50,549 bases of DNA from an uncultured Eubacteriales bacterium (GTDB lineage: Bacteria; Bacillota; Clostridia; Oscillospirales; Acutalibacteraceae): NCBI GenBank assembly GCA_934643185.1, contig CAKUBN010000011.1, positions 1-50,549 on the forward strand, read 5' to 3'. The notes beneath the pieces were generated by a model. That model saw nothing but the letters and a program-made list of their open reading frames with translations, made no database searches and was not told where the DNA came from. How positions within the stretch are numbered: the first letter of the stretch is position 1; each line of letters begins with the position of its first letter. Below are positions 1 to 6,857 of the stretch, in pieces. The position numbers and the translations under genes are program-made.

Positions 1-11
1 TGGTAAGTAAA

Positions 12-1394
12 ATGGACAAGCAGGTCAAAGGATTAATGACAGAAGGCCCTATTTGGAAAACCATTCTTTTGTTTGCGCTGCCTCTTTTTCTGGGAAATCT
101 GTTTCAGCAGCTTTACAACACGGTGGACTCCATTGTGGTCGGCAACTACGTAGGCGACGGCGCTTTGGCCGCCATCGGTGCCAGCGGCCCGATCATCAAC
201 CTGCTGCTCGTACTGTTCATGGGCGTATCGGTCGGTGCCAGCATCATGGCATCGCAGTATTTCGGTGCGAAAGACAAAAAGCGGCTTTCGCATTCCGTCG
301 GCACAGCGATCACGGCAACGTTTGTGGTTTCCATTTTCATCATGATCGTCGGTCCGCTCATCACGCACCCGGTCATGTCTTTGCTGCAAACGCCGCAGGA
401 TATTTACACCATGTCGTGTGATTATCTCATCATCATTTTCCTCGGCATTCTCGGCAGCGCCTACTACAACATCATTTCCGGCATTCTGCGCGGCCTTGGC
501 GATTCCGTGATGCCGCTGATTTTCCTGCTCGTGGCATGCGGCATGAACATTGGTCTGGATATCTGGTTTGTCGCGGGCTTTAAAATGGGCGTTGCGGGCG
601 CTGCGTGGGCAACCATCATCTCGCAGGCAGTCTCCGGCATCCTGTGTCTTGTGCGTCTGCTCTTAATGCGTGACGTGTTGCACATCACGTGGCGCACCCT
701 GTGGCCGACAAAAGCGCTTTTGTTCCAGCTTATCCGTTTGGGTCTGCCCAGCGGCCTTACGCAGGCGGTGTTCTCGCTCGCCATGCTGGTCGTACAGTCC
801 CTTACAAACAGCTTCGGCACCACGATCATCGCGGTTTCCACCGTAGTCATGCGCGTGGACGGCTTTGCGATGATGCCGAACTTCACCTTCGGCACGGCAA
901 CGACGACCTTCACCGGCCAGAACATCGGCGCAGGCCGTTTGGACCGCGTTGAAAAGGGCACAAAGGACGGCTTAAAGCTTGGTCTTTCCGTCTCTGTCGT
1001 ACTGGTTGCACTGATTCTGTTCTTCGGCCGCTACCTGATGGAAATGTTCACGAGCACGCCGGAGGTCATTGACACCGGCATGCACATGATGCGTATCCTT
1101 GCCGTCGGCTACATCGCGATGGCGGTCACGCAGATCCTTTCCGGCGTTATGCGCGGCGCGGGCGATACGATGACCCCGATGTGGATCTCGCTCATTACGA
1201 CCGTCGTTATCCGCGTACCGATCGCATACGGTCTCGCAGCGCTGATGCAGTCCCCGGACGCACTGTTCATCTCCCTGCTCACAAGCTGGGTCATGGGCGC
1301 CGTGCTCACCTCCATCGCGTTCCGCATGGGCCGTTGGAAGAAGAAGTCCATCATCAACGACGATGTTCCGGAACCAGCAGACGTGCAGGTCTAA
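12..1394 (+). CDS. MATE family efflux transporter
   Basis: Inner-membrane multidrug and toxin extrusion antiporter that exports small organic compounds in exchange for Na+ or H+. The 460-residue product has the usual family length and about twelve hydrophobic segments in two homologous halves. The first half starts with the diagnostic stretch LFQQLYNTVDSIVVG; the second repeats the pattern around QAVFSLAMLVVQSLTNSFG. The motif GAAWATIISQAVSG near residue 200 is also typical. The ATG at 12 is the first good start, but only 11 bases of upstream DNA are present, so no promoter can be judged. It stands alone on this strand and is followed by two hairpins. The substrate cannot be read from sequence. 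Family is secure, specificity unknown. Confidence 0.93.
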   Translation: MDKQVKGLMTEGPIWKTILLFALPLFLGNLFQQLYNTVDSIVVGNYVGDGALAAIGASGPIINLLLVLFMGVSVGASIMASQYFGAKDKKRLSHSVGTAITATFVVSIFIMIVGPLITHPVMSLLQTPQDIYTMSCDYLIIIFLGILGSAYYNIISGILRGLGDSVMPLIFLLVACGMNIGLDIWFVAGFKMGVAGAAWATIISQAVSGILCLVRLLLMRDVLHITWRTLWPTKALLFQLIRLGLPSGLTQAVFSLAMLVVQSLTNSFGTTIIAVSTVVMRVDGFAMMPNFTFGTATTTFTGQNIGAGRLDRVEKGTKDGLKLGLSVSVVLVALILFFGRYLMEMFTSTPEVIDTGMHMMRILAVGYIAMAVTQILSGVMRGAGDTMTPMWISLITTVVIRVPIAYGLAALMQSPDALFISLLTSWVMGAVLTSIAFRMGRWKKKSIINDDVPEPADVQV

Positions 1395-1413
1395 ATTTTA
1401 TTTCCGTACATAC

Positions 1414-1450
1414 AAAACGGGTCAGCTCCTCATGGGCAGACCCGTTTTTT
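1414..1450 (+). terminator. Rho-independent terminator after the MATE gene
   Basis: A 10-bp perfect stem (AAAACGGGTC at 1414-1423, GACCCGTTTT at 1439-1448) ends in a run of six T. It starts 20 bases after the MATE stop codon. Confidence 0.85.
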
Positions 1451-1468
1451 CTGTGACAAAACAGAAAC

Positions 1469-1516
1469 AGCACCGTGCAGAGAACTAAAAAGCTCTTTGC
1501 GCGGTGCTTATTTTTA
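1469..1516. terminator. Second hairpin between convergent MATE and RidA genes
   Basis: AGCACCG (1469-1475) pairs with CGGTGCT (1502-1508), with further inner pairing. The plus-strand side is followed by TATTTTTATTTT. It lies between two convergent genes and probably works in both directions, although the minus-strand U-tract is weaker. Confidence 0.55.
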
Positions 1517-1534
1517 TTTTGTTCTTATACGAAA

Positions 1535-1996
1535 TTACTCGTACAACTCGAAGATCGCTTCGATCTCGATGGGCAGGTTGCCCGGCAGCACATTCATGCC
1601 GACCGCAGAGCGGGAGGGAATGCCGATCTCTTCGCCGAACAGCTCGCCGAGCAGCTTTGTTGCGCCGTTTGCAACGGCCGGCTGATCGTAGAAATCATCG
1701 GCGCTTGCGACGAACACAAGAATTTTCACGCAGCTCTTCACGCGGTCAAGGTCGCCGATCTCCGCCTTTAAAACGGAAAGCACGTTCAGCATTGCGTCGC
1801 GTGCGAAAACCTGACCCTGCTCCAGCGTGAAATCTACGCCGAGCTTACCGGCGACGGGGCCGTCAACAATGCAGCCGCAGCCGGAAACATATGCCAGGTT
1901 GCCGCCAAACAGCTTGCAGGACTTATACAGACCGCCGCGCGGGGGCGGGGGCGGCAGGGTAAGACCGAGTTCTTCGAGTTTCTTTTCAATGTTCAT
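1535..1996 (-). CDS. RidA (YjgF/YER057c/UK114) family protein
   Basis: Member of the RidA superfamily, whose archetypes hydrolyse reactive enamines/imines such as 2-aminoacrylate released by PLP enzymes. The 153-residue product has the family ending SRSAVGMNVLPGNLPIEIEA, including the arginine that holds the substrate carboxylate in active members. It has the N-terminal LPPPPPRGG of the longer Clostridia/proteobacterial subgroup. The ATG at 1996 was preferred over the one at 2005 because GAAAGGA lies 8 bases before it, whereas it abuts the upstream ATG. It is last in a minus-strand pair with the N-acyl-D-amino-acid deacylase, 68 bases downstream. That context suggests it removes an enamine formed during D-amino-acid breakdown; this role is inferred. 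Confidence 0.88.
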   Translation of the reverse strand: MNIEKKLEELGLTLPPPPPRGGLYKSCKLFGGNLAYVSGCGCIVDGPVAGKLGVDFTLEQGQVFARDAMLNVLSVLKAEIGDLDRVKSCVKILVFVASADDFYDQPAVANGATKLLGELFGEEIGIPSRSAVGMNVLPGNLPIEIEAIFELYE

Positions 1997-2064
1997 TTTA
2001 CTCATCCTTTCAAAGAGAAATATTCAAAGTGCACTGCTTTTGCAGAACGCACAGAATAGCAAAG

Positions 2065-3660
2065 TTAGGTTCCGGCACGCAAAAATCCGCCGGGCATAGA
2101 GCTCGTAAGGCGATCATCCTTTACAACAAACCTGCCGCCGATCATGCTGCGCCAAAGGCCGCTTGCAAATTCGCTTCTGCCGGAGAAATCCGCGTTATCG
2201 GTAAATGCTTTCGGATCAAAGACAAGCAAATCTGCTTTACAGTCTTTCGCGATTTGTCCTCTATCTGTAAAGCTGAATCGCTTTGCAGGTGCAAATGTCA
2301 TTTTATAAATCGCGTTCTCCGGCGTCACCACATGGCGCTCAAATGCGTACTCACGCAAAAAGCACGGGAACGCGCCCAAAAGCCGCGGGTGCGGGGTAGA
2401 CGTTGCGGCGTAAAGCGAATCGGAGATCAACAGCGAATACGGCAGCTTTGCCACCGCGTCCACATCGTCCTGCGACATGCTGAGGTTGATGATGCCGCAT
2501 CCGCCGCCCTCCGTGTGCATCAGGTGCGCCGCTAGCGCCTCCGCGTCATCAAACCCAAACTTTTCCGCCGCCGCTTTTACAGAAAAACCAAGGTACTTTT
2601 TATTTTCATCCAGAGACACCGTGCTCACCAAAATGCGGTCCCAACCGAGCGTCACAGCGTAATTATCCCAGTCGTCATACGGCACGCGCGCCGCTTTTTT
2701 GAAGCGCTCCACGCCGTCTTTTGTGCCGAGCGCCGCACACGCCGCATCAATGCCGTCCGTGCACAACACCGGCGGCAGCATGGTCGTCAGCATCGTGGAG
2801 CCGCCGCAGTAGGGGTAGAAATCGCACGTCACATCCACGCCGCGCGCCCGCGCATTTTCGATTTTTTCAATCGCACGGTAAATTTCGCGTCCCCAGTTGT
2901 GCATACCGCAGGATTTAAAATGGCTGATCTCCAGCGGGCACCCGACCGTCTCCGCAATGCGGATGACCTCCTCCACACTCTCGACTAAACTGTCGCCCTC
3001 GCCGCGGATATGCGCCGTCAGCGGTCGGTTATATTTGCCGAGCGGGCGCAGCATAGAAACGTAGTCGTCAAGCGTATTGAAGCACTCCGGCATGTACATG
3101 ATGCCGCAGGAAATACCCGGCGCGCCGAGCGAAAGCGCTTCTTCAATGATACCGGCGGCTTTTTCAAGCTCCGGCTTCGTAAACGGCTCGCGGGAAAAGC
3201 CTTTCAGGCTGATGCGCACCGCGCCTGTGCCGATCATCGCCGCAAAGTTCAGCGGCAGTTTTTTGTTTTCTAAAATCGCACAGTATTCGCGGTAAGTCAT
3301 CGGTGCATTTTCGGGCACAGGGCCCAGCACAGCCGCCGCAAACGCGTTTTGCTCCGCGCGGGAAAACGCCGCACCCGGCGTCAGCGAAATGCCGCAGTTA
3401 CCGGAAACCGCCGTCGTGATGCCCTGCCGAAGCTCCGCTTCACTTTTGCTGTTTAAAAGCGGCTGCACGTCAGCATGACGGTGAATATCGATAAAACCGG
3501 GGCAGAGGATCTTGCCCTCAGCGTCTATAATCTCTGCATTTTCCGGCGCATCGAGCGCTTGCCCAACCTCTGCAATGCGGTCGTTTTCTACCAGAACATC
3601 GCCTAAAAACGGCTTTCTTCCTGTGCCGTCATAAATCTGCGCATGACGAAATAAAATCAT
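2065..3660 (-). CDS. N-acyl-D-amino-acid deacylase (D-aminoacylase family amidohydrolase)
   Basis: Zinc amidohydrolase that removes the acyl group from N-acyl-D-amino acids to give the free D-amino acid. The 531-residue product has the beta-sandwich N-terminus, the metal motif GFIDIHRHAD (His60, His62), SGNCG with the family's metal-ligand cysteine (Cys89), and later TAHIRGEG, EISHFKSCG and the catalytic Asp in LLISDS. The start at 3660 was chosen because GGGAGG lies 8 bases upstream; an in-frame ATG at 3738 would lie upstream of the promoter. The gene has its own consensus promoter facing away from the PLP enzyme at 3790. Family is secure; preference for a particular D-amino acid, or for a D-aminoacyl peptide or hydantoin-like substrate, cannot be decided. 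Confidence 0.88.
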   Translation of the reverse strand: MILFRHAQIYDGTGRKPFLGDVLVENDRIAEVGQALDAPENAEIIDAEGKILCPGFIDIHRHADVQPLLNSKSEAELRQGITTAVSGNCGISLTPGAAFSRAEQNAFAAAVLGPVPENAPMTYREYCAILENKKLPLNFAAMIGTGAVRISLKGFSREPFTKPELEKAAGIIEEALSLGAPGISCGIMYMPECFNTLDDYVSMLRPLGKYNRPLTAHIRGEGDSLVESVEEVIRIAETVGCPLEISHFKSCGMHNWGREIYRAIEKIENARARGVDVTCDFYPYCGGSTMLTTMLPPVLCTDGIDAACAALGTKDGVERFKKAARVPYDDWDNYAVTLGWDRILVSTVSLDENKKYLGFSVKAAAEKFGFDDAEALAAHLMHTEGGGCGIINLSMSQDDVDAVAKLPYSLLISDSLYAATSTPHPRLLGAFPCFLREYAFERHVVTPENAIYKMTFAPAKRFSFTDRGQIAKDCKADLLVFDPKAFTDNADFSGRSEFASGLWRSMIGGRFVVKDDRLTSSMPGGFLRAGT

Positions 3661-3694
3661 CGTGCACGCCTCCCAACCATAGGAAATCAGCATA

Positions 3695-3723
3695 ATTCTA
3701 CAACCGTATGCAGAACTTGTCAA
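3695..3723 (-). promoter_or_regulatory. Sigma-A promoter of the deacylase-RidA pair
   Basis: On the minus strand, TTGACA (3723-3718) is separated by 17 bp from TAGAAT (3700-3695). Its -35 box forms one half of the palindrome at 3718-3732. Confidence 0.8.
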
Positions 3724-3732
3724 GGCTTGACA
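3718..3732. promoter_or_regulatory. 15-bp palindrome joining two divergent -35 boxes
   Basis: TGTCAAG-G-CTTGACA is a perfect inverted repeat. Each half is the -35 hexamer of one of two back-to-back promoters, so RNA polymerase could probably not engage both at once, and a dimeric regulator could cover both. Whether a protein binds here is unknown. Confidence 0.6.
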
Positions 3733-3755
3733 GGGCAATTTTAACAGCGTATACT
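3727..3755 (+). promoter_or_regulatory. Sigma-A promoter of the PLP D-amino-acid enzyme
   Basis: TTGACA (3727-3732), 17 bp, TATACT (3750-3755). The gene's AAGGAGG follows at 3774-3780. Confidence 0.85.
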
Positions 3756-3789
3756 GAATATAATTAAAAAATTAAGGAGGACTGCACAA

Positions 3790-4896
3790 ATGCAGACCGA
3801 GCTCTATACGATACAGGGTGCAGAGAACATTTTAACACCCGCTTTGATCTACTATAAAGACGAAATTCTCGAAAACACCCGCAAAACGATCGAAATTGCC
3901 GGCGGGGCAGAGCGCCTGTGGCCGCACGTGAAGTCGCACAAGATGAAAAAGATGATCGAAATGCAGATGGCTATGGGCATCCGCCGCTTTAAATGCGCGA
4001 CTTTAGCGGAAGTCAAAATGGTCGCCGAATGCGGGGCAGAGCACATTTTGCTCGCTTATCCGCTCGTCGGGCCGAACATCCCGGCGTTCGTTTCGCTCGT
4101 AAAAGATTTCCCGAAGACGCATTTTTACGCGCTGGAAGATGATTTAACCTGTCTGCTCGCACTTCAAGCCGAAGCCGAAAAGCAAAACGCTGTACTCGGC
4201 TGGTTTGCGGATGTCAACATGGGCATGAACCGTACCGGCGTAGAGACCGCGCATCTTTACGAGTTCATCAAGGCTGCGCTCGAAAACCCGTCCGAAAACG
4301 TGTCGTTCAGCGGCCTGCACTGCTACGACGGCCACGTGCACACCACAGACCTTATGGAGCGCGAAGCCGAAGTGATGGATATGGTGGAAAGCATCGCCGA
4401 TGTGCTCGACGCGCTCAGCGAAGACGGCGTTGAAGTGCCGATGATCATCGCGGGCGGCAGCCCGTCTTTCCCGTGCCACGCTGCAAACCCGGATGTCTTT
4501 TTGTCGCCCGGCACCGTGTTTCTGTGGGACAGCGGCTACAAAGAAAATTACCCTGACCTGCCGTATATCCCTGCCGCAGCCGTCTGCACGCGTGTCATCA
4601 GTCATCCGGCGCCCAGCGTGTTCACGTTTGATCTCGGCTGCAAGGGCATCGCAAGCGACCCGCCCGGCGTGCGTGGCAAAGTCGTCGGCCTTGAAAACGC
4701 CGAGCCGATGTTCCAAAGCGAGGAGCACTGGACATGGCGCATGAAGCCCGGCTATGAAAACGAGCGGCCGAAGATCGGTGACGTATATTATGTGATCCCG
4801 ACGCATATCTGCCCGACGACAGCACTGTACAGCGAAGTGCTCGTCGCAGAAAACCACGTCATCACGGAACACTGGACAGTCGACGCGCGCCGATAA
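3790..4896 (+). CDS. D-serine dehydratase / D-threonine aldolase family PLP enzyme
   Basis: Fold-type III (alanine-racemase-like) PLP enzyme acting on D-hydroxy amino acids. The 368-residue product has the barrel-domain PLP site PHVKSHK with the expected Schiff-base lysine at 48, and a C-terminal beta domain with the metal site THICPT (His339, Cys341). From memory of the family, eukaryotic-type D-serine dehydratases bind Zn through His-x-Cys, while bacterial D-threonine aldolases use His-x-Asp. The His-x-Cys here therefore points to a dehydratase, giving 2-aminoacrylate and then pyruvate plus ammonia. AAGGAGG lies 9 bases before the ATG. The gene is divergent from the deacylase and RidA genes, which would supply D-serine and clear the enamine. 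Family is secure; the exact reaction is likely but unproven. Confidence 0.85.
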   Translation: MQTELYTIQGAENILTPALIYYKDEILENTRKTIEIAGGAERLWPHVKSHKMKKMIEMQMAMGIRRFKCATLAEVKMVAECGAEHILLAYPLVGPNIPAFVSLVKDFPKTHFYALEDDLTCLLALQAEAEKQNAVLGWFADVNMGMNRTGVETAHLYEFIKAALENPSENVSFSGLHCYDGHVHTTDLMEREAEVMDMVESIADVLDALSEDGVEVPMIIAGGSPSFPCHAANPDVFLSPGTVFLWDSGYKENYPDLPYIPAAAVCTRVISHPAPSVFTFDLGCKGIASDPPGVRGKVVGLENAEPMFQSEEHWTWRMKPGYENERPKIGDVYYVIPTHICPTTALYSEVLVAENHVITEHWTVDARR

Positions 4897-4898
4897 AT

Positions 4899-4914
4899 AT
4901 TTGTACGTACAACT
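4899..4914. promoter_or_regulatory. AraR-like operator
   Basis: ATTTGTACGTACAACT contains the perfect 12-bp palindrome TTGTACGTACAA (4901-4912). This resembles the Bacillus AraR operator core as I remember it. It abuts the -35 box of the arabinofuranosidase promoter, a position suited to repression released by arabinose. Confidence 0.65.
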
Positions 4915-4915
4915 C

Positions 4916-4944
4916 TTGACACCTGTACTTTTGTATGCTATATT
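4916..4944 (+). promoter_or_regulatory. Sigma-A promoter of the arabinofuranosidase operon
   Basis: TTGACA (4916-4921), 17 bp, TATATT (4939-4944). It begins 20 bases after the stop codon of the previous gene, which has no terminator of its own. Confidence 0.85.
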
Positions 4945-4998
4945 GAACATACATAAGGCGATGCTTCATCGCTGATTTTGAGCGGAGGAATGTTAAAA

Positions 4999-6462
4999 AT
5001 GGCAAAACTTTCCATTCATACAGACGAAAAGAAAAGCAAGATCAGCCGCAATATCTACGGCAATTTTTCCGAACACCTCGGCCGCTGCATCTATAACGGC
5101 ATTTATGTCGGCGAAAACAGCGATATTCCGAACGTAAACGGCATGCGCACCGACATTGTAGAGGCGCTGAAAGCCATTAAGCTGCCTGTTCTGCGTTGGC
5201 CGGGCGGCTGCTTTGCAGACGAATACCACTGGAAAGACGGCATCGGCCCCAAGGAGACACGAAAAAAGATGGTCAACACCCACTGGGGCGGCGTTGTGGA
5301 GGACAACTCCTTCGGCACGCATGAATTCTTAGAGTTCTGCCGCCAGGTCGGCTGCGAGCCGTATATCAACGGCAACGTGGGCTCCGGCACCGTGCAGGAA
5401 ATGAGCGAGTGGATGGAGTACATGACGTTTGACGGCGTGTCTCCCATGGCAGACCTGCGCGCCAAGAACGGCCATGCAGAGCCGTGGAAGGTGAAATATT
5501 TCGGCGTCGGCAACGAAAACTGGGGCTGCGGCGGCAACATGCGCCCGTCCTATTATGCTGACCTTTACCGCCGCTTCCAGACCTATGTGCGCAACTACGG
5601 CGATAACCGCGTGTTCCGCATCGCCTGCGGCCCGAACTCCGACGACTACAACTGGACGGAAGAGGTCATGCGCATTGCGGGCAACTACATGAACGGCCTC
5701 AGCCTGCACTACTACACCGTGCCGAAGGACTGGGATCACAAAGGTGCTGCAACGGGTTTTGATACCGAAATGTACTACGAGACCATCCGCAAGGCGCTGC
5801 ACATGGAAGAGCTCATCACGCGCCACACGGAGATCATGAGCCGCTACGACCCCGAGCACAAGGTCGGCCTGATCGTAGACGAATGGGGCACATGGTACGA
5901 CGTAGAGCCGGGCACGAATCCGGGCTTCCTGTATCAGCAGAACACCATGCGTGACGCCATCGTCGCCGCTGCAACGCTGAACATTTTCAACGCACACAGC
6001 GATCGCGTTGTCATGGCAAATATCGCGCAGCTCGTAAACGTTTTGCAGTCCATCATCCTCACCGAGGGCGAAAAAATGGTACTCACGCCGACATACCATG
6101 TATTCGATCTTTACAAGCACCATCACGACGCAACGCTCCTGAGCAGCCACCTCGAAACGGAAGAGATCTCCACCGGCGTGCCGAACCTCACGGTTTCCGC
6201 ATCGGAAGACGAAAATGGCATCGTGCACATCACGCTCGCGAATATCTCCGCCGACACCGCGTATCCGATCGACTGCGCGCTGACCGGCAAGAAGTACAAC
6301 GCAGCCTCCGCACGCATTCTGACAAACTCCATCGGTGCTTATAACGACTTTGATCATCCTGAAGATGTCAAGATTACGGATTTTGACGTACTGACGCTCG
6401 AGAACAACAACCTGCACTTTGATATTCCGGCGTGCGCCGTCATGGAGATCACGGTTTCCTGA
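4999..6462 (+). CDS. alpha-L-arabinofuranosidase, GH51 family
   Basis: Retaining glycoside hydrolase that removes terminal alpha-L-arabinofuranosyl groups from arabinan or arabinoxylan oligosaccharides. The 487-residue product has the (beta/alpha)8 barrel with acid/base Glu173 in GVGNENWGCGG and nucleophile Glu295 in IVDEWGTWYD, nearly the same positions as in the Geobacillus enzyme, followed by a C-terminal beta domain. No signal peptide is seen, so it is probably cytosolic and acts on imported oligosaccharides. Of the candidate starts (TTG 4978, ATG 4990, ATG 4999), the last is best spaced from GGAGG at 4984-4988. An AraR-like box and strong promoter precede it. Its stop codon overlaps the next ATG by one base. 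No arabinose transporter lies nearby. Confidence 0.94.
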   Translation: MAKLSIHTDEKKSKISRNIYGNFSEHLGRCIYNGIYVGENSDIPNVNGMRTDIVEALKAIKLPVLRWPGGCFADEYHWKDGIGPKETRKKMVNTHWGGVVEDNSFGTHEFLEFCRQVGCEPYINGNVGSGTVQEMSEWMEYMTFDGVSPMADLRAKNGHAEPWKVKYFGVGNENWGCGGNMRPSYYADLYRRFQTYVRNYGDNRVFRIACGPNSDDYNWTEEVMRIAGNYMNGLSLHYYTVPKDWDHKGAATGFDTEMYYETIRKALHMEELITRHTEIMSRYDPEHKVGLIVDEWGTWYDVEPGTNPGFLYQQNTMRDAIVAAATLNIFNAHSDRVVMANIAQLVNVLQSIILTEGEKMVLTPTYHVFDLYKHHHDATLLSSHLETEEISTGVPNLTVSASEDENGIVHITLANISADTAYPIDCALTGKKYNAASARILTNSIGAYNDFDHPEDVKITDFDVLTLENNNLHFDIPACAVMEITVS

Positions 6463-6716
6463 TGGAACGCATTCCATGCAAGCGGTGTCTGTTAAAAGAC
6501 CTCAGCGACACGGATTATTTCCATTCGATCTACGAATACATTGAAAACATCCCCTTGGAGCAGAAAGCCCCGGACGCACTTTATAAAGCCCGGCTGCAAA
6601 AATGCACATCGTGCGACCACTTAGTCAACGGCATGTGCGCGTTATGCGGCTGCTTTGTGGAGGTGCGGGCAGCAAAAGTGCGCCAGCATTGCGCAAAAAG
6701 CGCAGAAATCTGGTGA
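6462..6716 (+). CDS. Small cysteine-rich DUF6171-like protein
   Basis: An 84-residue cytosolic protein, translationally coupled to the arabinofuranosidase (TGATG overlap). It carries Cys6-x-x-Cys9 near the start and a C-terminal cluster (CTSC, then CALCGC, then a last Cys in RQHC), a pattern suggesting one or two bound zinc ions or an Fe-S site. It resembles the small DUF6171 proteins of Clostridia, whose function is unknown. Its coupling to a sugar hydrolase may be positional only. The recognition is from memory of the pattern; the gene itself is well supported by coupling and by the terminator 40 bases downstream. Confidence 0.75.
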   Translation: MERIPCKRCLLKDLSDTDYFHSIYEYIENIPLEQKAPDALYKARLQKCTSCDHLVNGMCALCGCFVEVRAAKVRQHCAKSAEIW

Positions 6717-6736
6717 AAATCGGCCCTGATTTTTAC

Positions 6737-6765
6737 TTGTCATCCCAACCGAATTGTGGTATACT
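6737..6765 (+). promoter_or_regulatory. Sigma-A promoter of the metal exporter gene
   Basis: TTGTCA (6737-6742), 17 bp, TATACT (6760-6765). The -10 box lies inside the left arm of the inverted repeat at 6756-6787. Confidence 0.65.
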
Positions 6766-6798
6766 GGTCGGAAAGCCCGTATACCACTTTTTGTTTTT
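6756..6798 (+). terminator. Terminator of the arabinofuranosidase operon, overlapping the next promoter
   Basis: GTGGTATAC (6756-6764) and GTATACCAC (6779-6787) form a perfect 9-bp stem with a short GG/CC extension, followed by TTTTTGTTTTT. For transcripts arriving from upstream this is an intrinsic terminator. The same repeat spans the -10 box and start region of the exporter promoter, so as DNA it could also be an operator. Confidence 0.65.
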
Positions 6799-6812
6799 CG
6801 GGCATCGCGAAC

Positions 6813-6829
6813 CCCGTCATTTTGACGGG
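6813..6829 (+). other. Leader hairpin of the metal exporter
   Basis: CCCGTCA, TTT, TGACGGG forms a 7-bp stem with a 3-base loop in the 5' leader, 15 bases before the Shine-Dalgarno GAAAGGA. No known metal riboswitch signature was recognised. Confidence 0.5.
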
Positions 6830-6857
6830 ATACCCCTAATTTTGAAAGGATCTATTT

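Noticed and set aside
3661..3738. Longer start of the deacylase at 3738
   Set aside because: It would put the start codon upstream of the promoter -35, adds 26 residues foreign to the family, and lacks a ribosome site; ATG 3660 has GGGAGG.
6766..6857. A manganese (yybP-ykoY) or NiCo riboswitch before the metal exporter
   Set aside because: Two hairpins are present, but the conserved loop sequences of those riboswitches are not, and the transcribed leader is under 90 bases.
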